From positions 20,378 to 84,377 of the forward strand of contig JAILGE010000033.1 of the NCBI GenBank assembly GCA_024697065.1: 64,000 nt of DNA, given 5' to 3'. The stretch's first letter is position 1. Every line of letters begins with the position of its first letter. The position numbers and the translations under genes are program-made. This document shows positions 24,790 through 32,712 of this stretch, one piece after another. The DNA is from Lachnospiraceae bacterium (lineage in GTDB: Bacteria; Bacillota; Clostridia; Lachnospirales; Lachnospiraceae). The notes under the pieces are model-generated. The model was not told where the DNA came from and made no database searches. It worked only from the letters and a program-made list of their open reading frames with translations.

Positions 24790-25803
24790 ATGGCGTCAGA
24801 CGACAGCAATCTGACAGGGATACAAAAGGCAGCGGTTCTTCTGATCTCTCTCGGACCGGAGATGAGTGCTTCGGTCTTTAAGCATCTTAAGGAAGAAGAG
24901 ATAGAGGATCTGACTCTCGAGATCGCGAATACAAGGAGCATCTCTCCCCAGATAAAGGAAGATGTTATCAATGAATTCTACGAGATCTGTCTTGCACAGC
25001 AGTATATCGCGGAAGGTGGTATCGGATATGCGAAGGAACTTCTGGAGAAGGCTCTTGGCGCCGACAAGGCTCTTGATGTCATCGGAAAGCTCACCGCTTC
25101 GCTTCAGGTTAAGCCTTTCGAATTTGTAAGAAAGGCGGATGCGACGCAGCTTCTTTCCTTTATCCAGGATGAGCATCCCCAGACCATCGCCCTCATTCTC
25201 TCATACCTTTCATCCTCACAGGCAGCGCTCATACTTTCGGCGCTTCCCCAGGACACACAGGCGGATGTTGCAAAGCGTATCGCCACCATGGACAGAACAA
25301 GTCCTGATGTAATACAGGAAGTAGAGAGAGTCCTGGAGAGCAAGCTGGCAAATATGGTCAATCAGGATTACACACAGATCGGTGGCGTGGATCAGATCGT
25401 TCAGATCCTCAATTCCACTGACCGCGGAACAGAGAAACATATCATGGAGATACTCGGTATCGAAGATCCCGAGCTTGCGGACGAGATCAGGAAGAAGATG
25501 TTCGTATTCGAAGATATCCTTCTTCTCGATGACCGCTCCATGCAGAGAGTACTTCGTGATGTTGAGAATAATGAGCTTTCACTTGCCCTCAAGGGAGCAA
25601 ATGAGGAAGTTCAGAATAAGGTATTCCATAACCTGTCTTCACGTCTCGCCGACATGATCAAAGAGGATATGGAATTCATGGGTCCCGTGCGTATGAAGGA
25701 TGTTGAAGATGCGCAGCAGAAGATCGTTAACAATATCCGTAAGCTCGAGGATTCCGGTGAGATCGTTATTTCCCGTGGCGGCGGCGACGATATCATTGTC
25801 TGA
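24790..25803 (+). CDS. fliG: Flagellar motor switch protein FliG
   Basis: The rotor component that contacts the MotA stator and carries torque. All three domains are visible in 337 residues: the N-terminal FliF-binding part (LTGIQKAAVLLISLGPEMS), the middle domain with the EHPQTIALILSYL motif, and the C-terminal domain with FVFEDILLLDDRSMQRVLRDV, whose charged residues face MotA. The length is typical. The start follows AAGGAGTAG. Confidence 0.97.
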   Translation: MASDDSNLTGIQKAAVLLISLGPEMSASVFKHLKEEEIEDLTLEIANTRSISPQIKEDVINEFYEICLAQQYIAEGGIGYAKELLEKALGADKALDVIGKLTASLQVKPFEFVRKADATQLLSFIQDEHPQTIALILSYLSSSQAALILSALPQDTQADVAKRIATMDRTSPDVIQEVERVLESKLANMVNQDYTQIGGVDQIVQILNSTDRGTEKHIMEILGIEDPELADEIRKKMFVFEDILLLDDRSMQRVLRDVENNELSLALKGANEEVQNKVFHNLSSRLADMIKEDMEFMGPVRMKDVEDAQQKIVNNIRKLEDSGEIVISRGGGDDIIV

Positions 25804-25830
25804 TGACTTTGGATTACCGGAGGAAAGCTC

Positions 25831-26697
25831 TTGTCTTCTAATTTTGTAAAAGGATTCAACGTCAGAGTAGACGATAAGAAAACAGTTAAGATCGATGCCA
25901 ATGACAGGATCGCCAGACGACTCGAGGAACTTGCCGAACAGATGAAAGAGCAGGAACCCGAGGCTATCGCAGAAGGCTTCTCGGAAGGCCTTGATGCGGA
26001 TATGGTGGAACGCCTCGTATCCGATACGGATGAGGGCGAAGGTGAACAGGAGTCTGTCATTCATCCTGACACGGCAGTAAGCTCCGCCCAGGCACAGGCT
26101 ATGATCGACGAGGCCAAGGAAAATGCAGATCAGATCATAGAGGATGCAAAGAACGAGGCTGCGCAGATCGAAGAGGATGCCAGAAGGAAGGGCTATAGCG
26201 AAGGTTTCGAGCGGGGCCGCGCGGATGCAGAGATCGAAGAGAGAGAAAAATACGAGAGGAAAGTAAAGGCGCTTGAAGCAAGAGAGCAGGCTATCGTGCA
26301 GGAGTACGAAAAGAAAGCGGCAGAGCTTGAGCCTTTACTTGTAAATAAATTATCCGGGATCTTTGAGAAAGTTACCGGAGTGCGCCTTGAGAATGACAGA
26401 GAAACAATAGTTTATCTGTTACGCAGAGCGCTGACAAATCTTGACGGCGCCAGGAATTATATCGTTCACGTGTCTGCTTCGGATTATGACAGAGTCCAGT
26501 CGGACAAGGAAGATATAGCGAAGGGAACGGGAATATTGCCCGACCGCTTCGAGATAATAGAAGATGTAACACTTAAGACCGGAGACTGCATGATCGAATC
26601 TGACGGCGGTATCTGGGATTGCGGACTTGGAACGCAAATGGAGCTGCTGGTAAAGCAGCTTAAGATATTGAGCTATGAGGAATCCGGGGATAATTGA
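25831..26697 (+). CDS. fliH: Flagellar export ATPase regulator FliH
   Basis: FliH binds the FliI ATPase and anchors it at the export gate. The 288 residues show a low-complexity acidic first third, then a long coiled coil with EQAIVQEYEKKAAELEP. The conserved C-terminal FliH/V-ATPase-E-like domain (about 165-285) follows, ending LGTQMELLVKQLKIL. The start is TTG at 25831, well placed after CCGGAGGAAAG; no suitable ATG is near. It sits between fliG and fliI as in most Firmicutes. Confidence 0.88.
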   Translation: MSSNFVKGFNVRVDDKKTVKIDANDRIARRLEELAEQMKEQEPEAIAEGFSEGLDADMVERLVSDTDEGEGEQESVIHPDTAVSSAQAQAMIDEAKENADQIIEDAKNEAAQIEEDARRKGYSEGFERGRADAEIEEREKYERKVKALEAREQAIVQEYEKKAAELEPLLVNKLSGIFEKVTGVRLENDRETIVYLLRRALTNLDGARNYIVHVSASDYDRVQSDKEDIAKGTGILPDRFEIIEDVTLKTGDCMIESDGGIWDCGLGTQMELLVKQLKILSYEESGDN

Positions 26698-26724
26698 TAT
26701 CCTTACAGTCGGAGAGCGGATCAA

Positions 26725-28032
26725 ATGTCTGATATCAATCTGGAAAAATATGATCAGGCCGGGAGGGTCTATTATCGCAAGCTTGGCAAGATCGTAAATG
26801 TGGTGGGGCTTACGCTTGAGAGCGCAGGACCGGATGCAAAGATGGGGGATATGTGCAAGATCACCACGACGGACGGACGAACGATCATGTCGGAAGTGGT
26901 GGGCTTCAAGAATAACATGACACTTCTCATGCCCTATGAGACGACGGAAGGCATAGGCTCAGGCTGTATCGTGGAAAATGAAGAGCATCCCCTATCCGTA
27001 CAGGTGGGGGATTTTCTTTTGGGACAGATACTGGATGGCCTGGGTCGCCCCATAAGCGATTTCACCCCGGAAGGCGAGACCTGGTATCCCCTTGATGCAC
27101 CAAGTCCCGATGCCATGAAAAGGACCATGATCACGGAACCCTTGCCCTTAGGGGTAAAGGCGGTGGATGGTCTCATTACACTTGGAAAGGGACAGCGTAT
27201 AGGTATATTTGCCGGTTCCGGTGTCGGCAAGTCCACTCTGATGGGAATGTTTGCAAGGAATACCAAGGCAGAACTCAATGTCATCGCACTCATCGGAGAG
27301 CGTGGCCGTGAGGTCAGGGAATTCATAGAAAGAGATCTCGGCGAAGAAGGCTTACGCCGTTCGGTGGTTATAGTTGCCACATCCGACAAGCCTGCCTTAG
27401 AGCGTAAGAAGGCTGCACAGACGGCTACTGCGGTTGCGGAATATTTCAGGGAGCAGGGGAAAGACGTACTGCTCATGATGGATAATCTGACACGTTTTTC
27501 CATGGCCCAGCGTGAGATAGGACTGGCCATCGGAGAACCTCCCGTAACAAGAGGCTATCCGCCTTCGGTTTATTCGGAGATGCCTAAGCTCTTAGAGCGT
27601 GCGGGAAGAAGCGCGAAAGGATCCATAACGGGAATATATGCGGTACTTGTAGACGGTGATGATTTTAATGAGCCCATAACGGATACAGCAAGAAGTATCC
27701 TTGACGGACATATAATGTTAAATAGGAAACTGGCACATAAGAACCATTATCCCGCCATAGATGTATTGCAGTCCATCTCCAGATGCATGTCCATGGTCAC
27801 CACCAAGGAACACAGAAAGCTGGCAGGAGAGATGAAGAATGTTCTGGCCACTTACGGAGATTCGGAAGATCTGATCAATATCGGTGCATATAAGAAGGGA
27901 TCAAATCCGCATATTGATTATGCTATATCCAAGATAGATGCGGTAAATGACTTCCTTTGCCAGGATGTGGATGACAAATTTGATTATGAAGATACCGTAA
28001 AGCAGATGGAAGCCATGTTTGCAGACAGTTGA
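26725..28032 (+). CDS. fliI: Flagellum-specific export ATPase FliI
   Basis: The F1-beta-like hexameric ATPase of flagellar type III secretion, which releases export cargo from chaperones. Visible motifs are Walker A FAGSGVGKST (around residue 165), LIGERGREVREF, Walker B LLMMDNLTRF and the family stretch GEPPVTRGYPPSVYSE. The 435-residue length is standard. It is 27 bases after fliH and 13 before fliJ, the three making the soluble export complex. Confidence 0.97.
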   Translation: MSDINLEKYDQAGRVYYRKLGKIVNVVGLTLESAGPDAKMGDMCKITTTDGRTIMSEVVGFKNNMTLLMPYETTEGIGSGCIVENEEHPLSVQVGDFLLGQILDGLGRPISDFTPEGETWYPLDAPSPDAMKRTMITEPLPLGVKAVDGLITLGKGQRIGIFAGSGVGKSTLMGMFARNTKAELNVIALIGERGREVREFIERDLGEEGLRRSVVIVATSDKPALERKKAAQTATAVAEYFREQGKDVLLMMDNLTRFSMAQREIGLAIGEPPVTRGYPPSVYSEMPKLLERAGRSAKGSITGIYAVLVDGDDFNEPITDTARSILDGHIMLNRKLAHKNHYPAIDVLQSISRCMSMVTTKEHRKLAGEMKNVLATYGDSEDLINIGAYKKGSNPHIDYAISKIDAVNDFLCQDVDDKFDYEDTVKQMEAMFADS

Positions 28033-28045
28033 TGAGGTGCTATGA

Positions 28046-28498
28046 ATGGCGCGCTTTAATTACAGGATGCAGAATATCCTTGGCCTCATGGAGAATTTTG
28101 AGGAACAGGCAAAGCAGAACTTCGCCGACAGGAGAAGGATCCTTTCGGATGAAGAAGAGGCGCTTGCGGTATTAAACGAAAAAAAAGATAAGCTTAACGA
28201 AGAAGCCGAAAGGCTTCGGACAGGTCCCATCGATGTACGCAAGATAAAAGAGAATGAATATGAGAAGAAATATATCGATGAGGAGATAAAGAAACAAAAG
28301 GTCAAGGTTCACGTGGCGAGTAAGAACCTTGAGAATGCAAGGCTCAGAATGCAGGATGCGATAAAGAACCGCAAGATGCATGAGAAGCTGAGGGAAAATG
28401 CATTTGAACAGTTTATGGCGGAGGAAGCCGCAAAAGAAACACTGGAGATCGACGGACTGACAAGTTACGTATACGGTGCGGGACGCAAGGACCGTTGA
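28046..28498 (+). CDS. fliJ: Flagellar export stalk/chaperone-escort protein FliJ
   Basis: A small, almost wholly alpha-helical coiled-coil protein of 150 residues, rich in Lys, Glu and Arg. FliJ inserts in the FliI hexamer like the gamma stalk of F1-ATPase and helps activate the FlhA gate. Similarity is mostly in helix pattern (NILGLMENFEEQAKQNFADRR at the N-terminus), so the call draws on both coiled-coil character and its place straight after fliI. Confidence 0.88.
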   Translation: MARFNYRMQNILGLMENFEEQAKQNFADRRRILSDEEEALAVLNEKKDKLNEEAERLRTGPIDVRKIKENEYEKKYIDEEIKKQKVKVHVASKNLENARLRMQDAIKNRKMHEKLRENAFEQFMAEEAAKETLEIDGLTSYVYGAGRKDR

Positions 28499-28522
28499 TC
28501 CATAATATGAGGACTAAAGATC

Positions 28523-29380
28523 ATGGCTGATGAAAAAGACCTGAAAGCTGAGAAGAAAAAACTTGCAGAAGAGAAGAAGAAATTCAAGGCAGACCAGAAA
28601 GCTCAGATAAAGGAAGCTAAAAAGAAAGCAAAGGAATTCGCGGACAGGGAGGCCTCTCTCGACGATGATACGCCGGGGGGCGGTTTTTCAATGTTCCTGG
28701 TCACACTTTTTATCGTATTGATATGGCTTGCGATAATAGTCGTACTGGTCAAGCTTGATGTGGCAGGCCTTGGCTCCAAGGTGCTGGCTCCGGTTATCGG
28801 AAATGTTCCGGTGCTCAATAAGATACTGCCGGGAGATGCGGTTACAGAGACTGATGATCTGGAAGCCTATTACGGTTACTCTTCTCTGGCGGATGCCGTT
28901 GCCCAGATCCAGGCTCTGGAGCTTGAGCTAACCAGCGCTCAGACAGCCAATGCAACTTATGTGGGAGAGATAGAGCAGCTTAAAGCTGAAGTTGAGAGAT
29001 TAAAGACCTTTGAGGACCAGCAGACGGAATTCCAGAGGATAAAGACGGAATTCTATGAAGAAGTGGTCTATGCCGATAAAGGCCCCGGAGCGGATGAGTA
29101 CAGGAAATATTATGAGGAACTGGATCCTGAGACCGCGGAATATCTCTATCAGCAGGTTGTGCGCAAGGAAGCTGTCAGCAGCGAGATAACGGATTATGCT
29201 GCAGCCTATGCTGCAATGGATCCAAAGGAAGCGGCTCAGATATTCAATACCATGGGCTCATCCCTTGATCTGGTGGGCAAGATCCTCGGTTCCATGAACA
29301 GCTCGCAGCGAGGTGCCATCCTCGGAGCCATGGATCCCGAGATAGCTGCGCAGGTAACCAGAGTGATGGAGCCGGATTAA
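28523..29380 (+). CDS. MotE-like membrane protein with an MgtE-N-type C-terminal domain
   Basis: A 285-residue protein starting with a Lys/Glu-rich cytoplasmic coiled coil (about 1-45), one transmembrane helix (about 54-75, MFLVTLFIVLIWLAIIVVLV), an extracytoplasmic coiled coil (about 125-160) and a helical C-terminal domain. That domain has repeated DPKEAAQIFNTM and DPEIAAQVTRVM, the pattern of MgtE_N/MotE proteins. Such proteins sit between fliJ and fliK in many Gram-positives and are thought to help stator or rod/hook assembly. It is 24 bases after fliJ, and a 144-base gap with a sigma-28-like promoter follows. Confidence 0.7.
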   Translation: MADEKDLKAEKKKLAEEKKKFKADQKAQIKEAKKKAKEFADREASLDDDTPGGGFSMFLVTLFIVLIWLAIIVVLVKLDVAGLGSKVLAPVIGNVPVLNKILPGDAVTETDDLEAYYGYSSLADAVAQIQALELELTSAQTANATYVGEIEQLKAEVERLKTFEDQQTEFQRIKTEFYEEVVYADKGPGADEYRKYYEELDPETAEYLYQQVVRKEAVSSEITDYAAAYAAMDPKEAAQIFNTMGSSLDLVGKILGSMNSSQRGAILGAMDPEIAAQVTRVMEPD

Positions 29381-29396
29381 AATTTCAGGGTACTGT

Positions 29397-29423
29397 TAAG
29401 TTTTCGGGAAAAACATCCGATAA
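29397..29423 (+). promoter_or_regulatory. Sigma-28-like promoter before fliK
   Basis: TAAG (29397-29400), 15 bases, then TCCGATAA (29416-29423) matches sigma-28 spacing and differs from the -10 consensus GCCGATAA at one base. The 100-base leader that follows can form CCGGATA/TATCCGG and a smaller hairpin (ATCCGCG...CGCAGGAT), neither followed by a T-run. Confidence 0.55.
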
Positions 29424-29524
29424 AAAGTTTGAGCCGGATAACAGGCACTTCAGGGAAGAAGAGATAAATATCCGGTATCACCGTAATCCGCGAAGGAGCG
29501 CAGGATACGTTTCGGAGAAATGAT

Positions 29525-31066
29525 ATGACATCAGCTATAGACGGAATGGGAAATGCAGCTGCAATGTTTGCGGGCTTCACTGATACTCTTGCTACGGGTA
29601 ATCAGGCACAGTCTTCTCCCAAGGGAGATTTTCAAAATGCCATGGCAGATGCTGCGGAAAGCCTGAGCGGAATTGCTAAGGGCAGTAATGTTTCTCTTGC
29701 GAAAGATTCCTTCGAAAATAGAAGATCCGATGGATCGTCATCGGGTGCTGACAGTAAAAATGTAAATGATACTGTCCTTAAGTCGGATGATATGACTGAC
29801 ACGGGCGAAGTCCGTGATCAAAAGGTGACAGACACCAAAGCCGATAATACCGGCAATTCCGATAAAACTTCTGCTGACAGGATCAGTGAGAGCAAAGCAG
29901 GGAACGATAAGGCTGCGGTCGGTGAAGCTGCCGAAAAGGTCCTTGAAGAAGCGGCCCGTATCCTGAATATGGATCCGGATGAGCTCTCAAAGCTCCTGGC
30001 AGATCTGGGCCTTACGGCACAGGATCTTCTTATTCCCGAAAATATGAACATACTTACTGCAAATGTGATGGGTGACGGCGATGCCGCAGCCCTTATCACA
30101 GACAGCATGATCTTTGATACGGCGGCAGAGCTTAACCGTATCGCTTCCGATATCATGAAAGAGATGGGGATCGATCCTGAGGCATTAAAGGATATGATCA
30201 CGGAAGTGACAGAAACAGAGCTTCCCGCTCTCGAGGATGTGGAACCAGCGATCATCGATACACCTGCTTTGTCGGCATCTGCAGATGATAAGATGTCCGA
30301 GATCGTATCGGAGACAACGGATACTGCGATGCCGGAGTCAAAAAGCATACATACGGATAATGCCACAGCGGATTCCGACTCTGCGGGAAATACAGACAGG
30401 GATGATCCCGGTATCGGTACGGGCAGCAGGAGTACCGCTCATACCGAAGCTCATAGGGAAGACAGGACAAGAGAAGATAACAGATTCGATGACAGGATGC
30501 ATGCTGTGGCAGGAACGGAGAATAATGTTCCACAGGACATTGCGGATACAACAAGAGGACTTGAAAATCTTAAGGAAACACCTGTCAGCTACTTAAGCGA
30601 TCCAGCGCAGATCGCGGAGCAGGTGATAGAGCATATAAAGAGTAATGTCCGTGAAGATTTTTCTTCCCTTGAGATGACCCTTAATCCCGCAAGCCTCGGA
30701 CATGTAGCCATCAACCTGGTTAATAATGCCGGTAATGTAACCGCACAGTTTATAACTGAAAATGATGCCGCAAGATCCGCCATTGAGGGACAGGTTGCGA
30801 TCCTCAGGCAGAATCTTGAACAGCAGGGTGTTAAAATAGATGCAGTGGAGGTGACTGTTTCATCCCACGCCTTCGAGCAGAATCTCGAACAGGGTAACGA
30901 CGGTCAGTCTGAAGCCGAGAATATGGAGCAGAACAGGCTTCGCAGACAGACCAGGAAGATCGATCTCGGCGAATATGCAGACATCCCCGATGATCTGAGC
31001 GAAGAAGACCGCGTTACCGCCGATATGATGCAGGCTGACGGCGGCCGTATGGATTATAAAGTTTAA
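29525..31066 (+). CDS. fliK: Flagellar hook-length control protein FliK
   Basis: FliK measures the hook during export and switches secretion to filament substrates. In 513 residues, the long first three quarters are low-complexity (Asp, Ser, Thr, Ala) as in other FliK ruler regions. The conserved Flg_hook C-terminal domain (about 365-455) has FSSLEMTLNPASLGHVAI and EGQVAILRQNLEQQGVKIDAVEVTV. It lies between the MotE-like gene and flgD. The identification rests on the C-terminal domain and position. Confidence 0.92.
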   Translation: MTSAIDGMGNAAAMFAGFTDTLATGNQAQSSPKGDFQNAMADAAESLSGIAKGSNVSLAKDSFENRRSDGSSSGADSKNVNDTVLKSDDMTDTGEVRDQKVTDTKADNTGNSDKTSADRISESKAGNDKAAVGEAAEKVLEEAARILNMDPDELSKLLADLGLTAQDLLIPENMNILTANVMGDGDAAALITDSMIFDTAAELNRIASDIMKEMGIDPEALKDMITEVTETELPALEDVEPAIIDTPALSASADDKMSEIVSETTDTAMPESKSIHTDNATADSDSAGNTDRDDPGIGTGSRSTAHTEAHREDRTREDNRFDDRMHAVAGTENNVPQDIADTTRGLENLKETPVSYLSDPAQIAEQVIEHIKSNVREDFSSLEMTLNPASLGHVAINLVNNAGNVTAQFITENDAARSAIEGQVAILRQNLEQQGVKIDAVEVTVSSHAFEQNLEQGNDGQSEAENMEQNRLRRQTRKIDLGEYADIPDDLSEEDRVTADMMQADGGRMDYKV

Positions 31067-31076
31067 GTTGGTAATT

Positions 31077-31288
31077 CACCGTACAGTTCATACTGACGGT
31101 GTGGCATGAGCCGCAGCAGTTAAGGAAATGCCGGGCTCATCAGAAACGGACCGCCACGGATGGCGGGACGAGCGAACAATGCTCCATGGAAGGAGCATGT
31201 GAGCGGTTTCGGAAAGCATAGATAACCTACAGCATTTCCGATAAAACTGCAGGCTCAGGCCTCCACCGGCAGTATGTCTGTACGGTGG
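31077..31288. other. Unidentified structured element with imperfect terminal inverted repeats
   Basis: The 274-base gap between fliK and flgD holds a run of six hairpins: CACCGT/ACGGTG (31077-31101), ATGAGCC/GGCTCAT (31106-31140), CCGCCA/TGGCGG (31151-31166), ATGCTCC/GGAGCAT (31179-31198), TCGGAAA/TTTCCGA (31209-31241) and CCACCG/CGGTGG (31263-31288). The outer parts are also inverted copies of each other: 31077-31131 and the complement of 31232-31287 share CACCGTACAG, CATACTG, CGGTG, TGAGCC, GCAGTT and GGAAATGC, about 45 matches in 56. It could be a structured RNA, a small non-autonomous mobile unit or an invertible segment. No ORF, T-run or target duplication was recognised. Confidence 0.7.
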
Positions 31289-31340
31289 GACTTTCACTAT
31301 TTGACAAATACATAACCACTACACAGAAGGGAGACAAGAT

Positions 31341-32513
31341 ATGGCTCTGATCGCTCCGGTAAAAGACGGCAAGATACAGGAATCAAGTGCATCCAGCAAT
31401 TCATTAAAGGATGCAAAATCTGATAAAACGGGAACTTCCAAGATAGACTCCGAAGCTTTCCTCACATTGCTTGTTGCGGAAATGCAGAATCAGGATCCTC
31501 TTGAGCCTACATCAAATACAGAATGGATCAGCCAGTATGCGACATTCACTCAGGTCTCTGAGGTACAGGCCATCGGTGATGCCATGGAATCCATGAAGGC
31601 TGACGGACTGGTGGGACGTACCGTTATCATGAAGGTGACGGACAGCAACGGTAATACCGATGAGATCACCGGTCAGGTTGAGTATGTTACCTACGAGGAA
31701 GGCAAAGCTTATCTTTCCATCGACGGAGAGCTTTATGCCGCAAGCGACCTCTCTACCGTTGTCGGTGAGGAATATATGGTGGCTACGGAGAAGGCAGAGA
31801 GCTTTATGGAAGTATTCAAGAAGCTTCCTCCTGTTGCGGATCTTACTCTTGATTACGAAAAGGGTCTGCAGGGACTGCTTGACGAATATGATTCCATGAC
31901 TGCTTATGAGAAAGGCTTCCTGACGGATGATGTTAAGAATTCTCTGGAAGAATACAGAGGTGCTCTGAATATAATGAAGGCTGCGGCAGATAAGGTGGCT
32001 CAGGCCAATGCAGCCAAGGCGAAGGAAGCTGAAGCTGCGGCTAAGGCTGCAGAAGAAGCAAAGGCTGCCGAGGAACAGCGCATAGCCAATGAGAAGGCTG
32101 AAGCTGAAGCGGCTGCGGCTAAGGAAGAGCAGGAGGCAAAGACTCAGGCAGCTATAGAGAAGGCAGTTGCTGAGGCACTGAACAAGGCTGGAAATGAGAG
32201 CGGAAGCGCATCTTCCGATAATGAAAGCACACAGACTGTTAATGACAGCACTGTGACAGAAACTGAGGCGGAAACCGTAGCGGAGAGCACGGGCACAGCA
32301 CAGACTTCGGATACCGGCAGTACATCTGCGGCGGAAAATACCGGAGCAGAAGAAACGAACGGATCTGATGAAGAAACAGAAGCAGTGACCGGTAACAGTG
32401 CCGCGGAAGAAGCTGCAGCATCCGGGGCTTCGGATGAAGGAACAGACGAAGGAGAGAGCGGTTCCTCATCCGGTGATGAAAGAAATGCAGACCCCGGGGA
32501 TATCGTTCCCTGA
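31341..32513 (+). CDS. flgD: Flagellar hook capping protein FlgD with a long helical C-terminal extension
   Basis: FlgD caps the growing hook. Residues 1-140 are FlgD-like (SEAFLTLLVAEMQNQDPLEP, QYATFTQVSEVQAI, LVGRTVIMKV). In place of the usual Ig/tudor C-terminal domain there is a helical region (about 150-215), an Ala/Glu/Lys-rich predicted coiled coil (about 215-285) and a Ser/Thr/Glu-rich tail. At 390 residues it is much longer than common FlgD proteins (about 140-240). No frameshift is seen. It is translated from GAAGGGAG, 274 bases after fliK, the gap holding the structured element. Confidence 0.88.
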   Translation: MALIAPVKDGKIQESSASSNSLKDAKSDKTGTSKIDSEAFLTLLVAEMQNQDPLEPTSNTEWISQYATFTQVSEVQAIGDAMESMKADGLVGRTVIMKVTDSNGNTDEITGQVEYVTYEEGKAYLSIDGELYAASDLSTVVGEEYMVATEKAESFMEVFKKLPPVADLTLDYEKGLQGLLDEYDSMTAYEKGFLTDDVKNSLEEYRGALNIMKAAADKVAQANAAKAKEAEAAAKAAEEAKAAEEQRIANEKAEAEAAAAKEEQEAKTQAAIEKAVAEALNKAGNESGSASSDNESTQTVNDSTVTETEAETVAESTGTAQTSDTGSTSAAENTGAEETNGSDEETEAVTGNSAAEEAAASGASDEGTDEGESGSSSGDERNADPGDIVP

Positions 32514-32547
32514 GCTTTGAATAAGTAAAATATTTTTCGACGGGCTA

Positions 32548-32577
32548 TTAACATTGGCACGTTTTTTCCGATATAAT
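32548..32577 (+). promoter_or_regulatory. Promoter before flgE: overlapping sigma-28-like and sigma-A boxes
   Basis: TTAA-N15-TCCGATAT (32548-32574) fits the sigma-28 pattern. On the same DNA, TTAACA (32548-32553) and TATAAT (32572-32577) with an 18-base spacer make a good sigma-A promoter. The TTTTTCCGATATA core is shared with the flgB promoter. A leader of about 130 bases follows, with a small TCTC/GAGA hairpin. Confidence 0.65.
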
Positions 32578-32712
32578 TTTCAGTAAGAGAATATGCCGTG
32601 ACAACGCCTGAGCGATCCGGCCGGAGGATGGTTTCTCAAGGATGAGAGACACAGGAAAAGGACTTATACCTTCCTCGATAAAGAAAAAATGAATTAAAGG
32701 AGGGCATGTCCT

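Noticed and set aside
31077..31288. Firm naming of the element as HEARO/omega-RNA or as a group II intron remnant
   Set aside because: The multi-hairpin form and a few short strings are suggestive, but I cannot run a covariance search. No IscB or reverse transcriptase and no clear domain V is present.
31088..31297. Minus-strand ORF of 69 codons inside the fliK-flgD element
   Set aside because: The stretch is dominated by inverted repeats and hairpins, the peptide resembles nothing known, and its frame crosses all structural boundaries.
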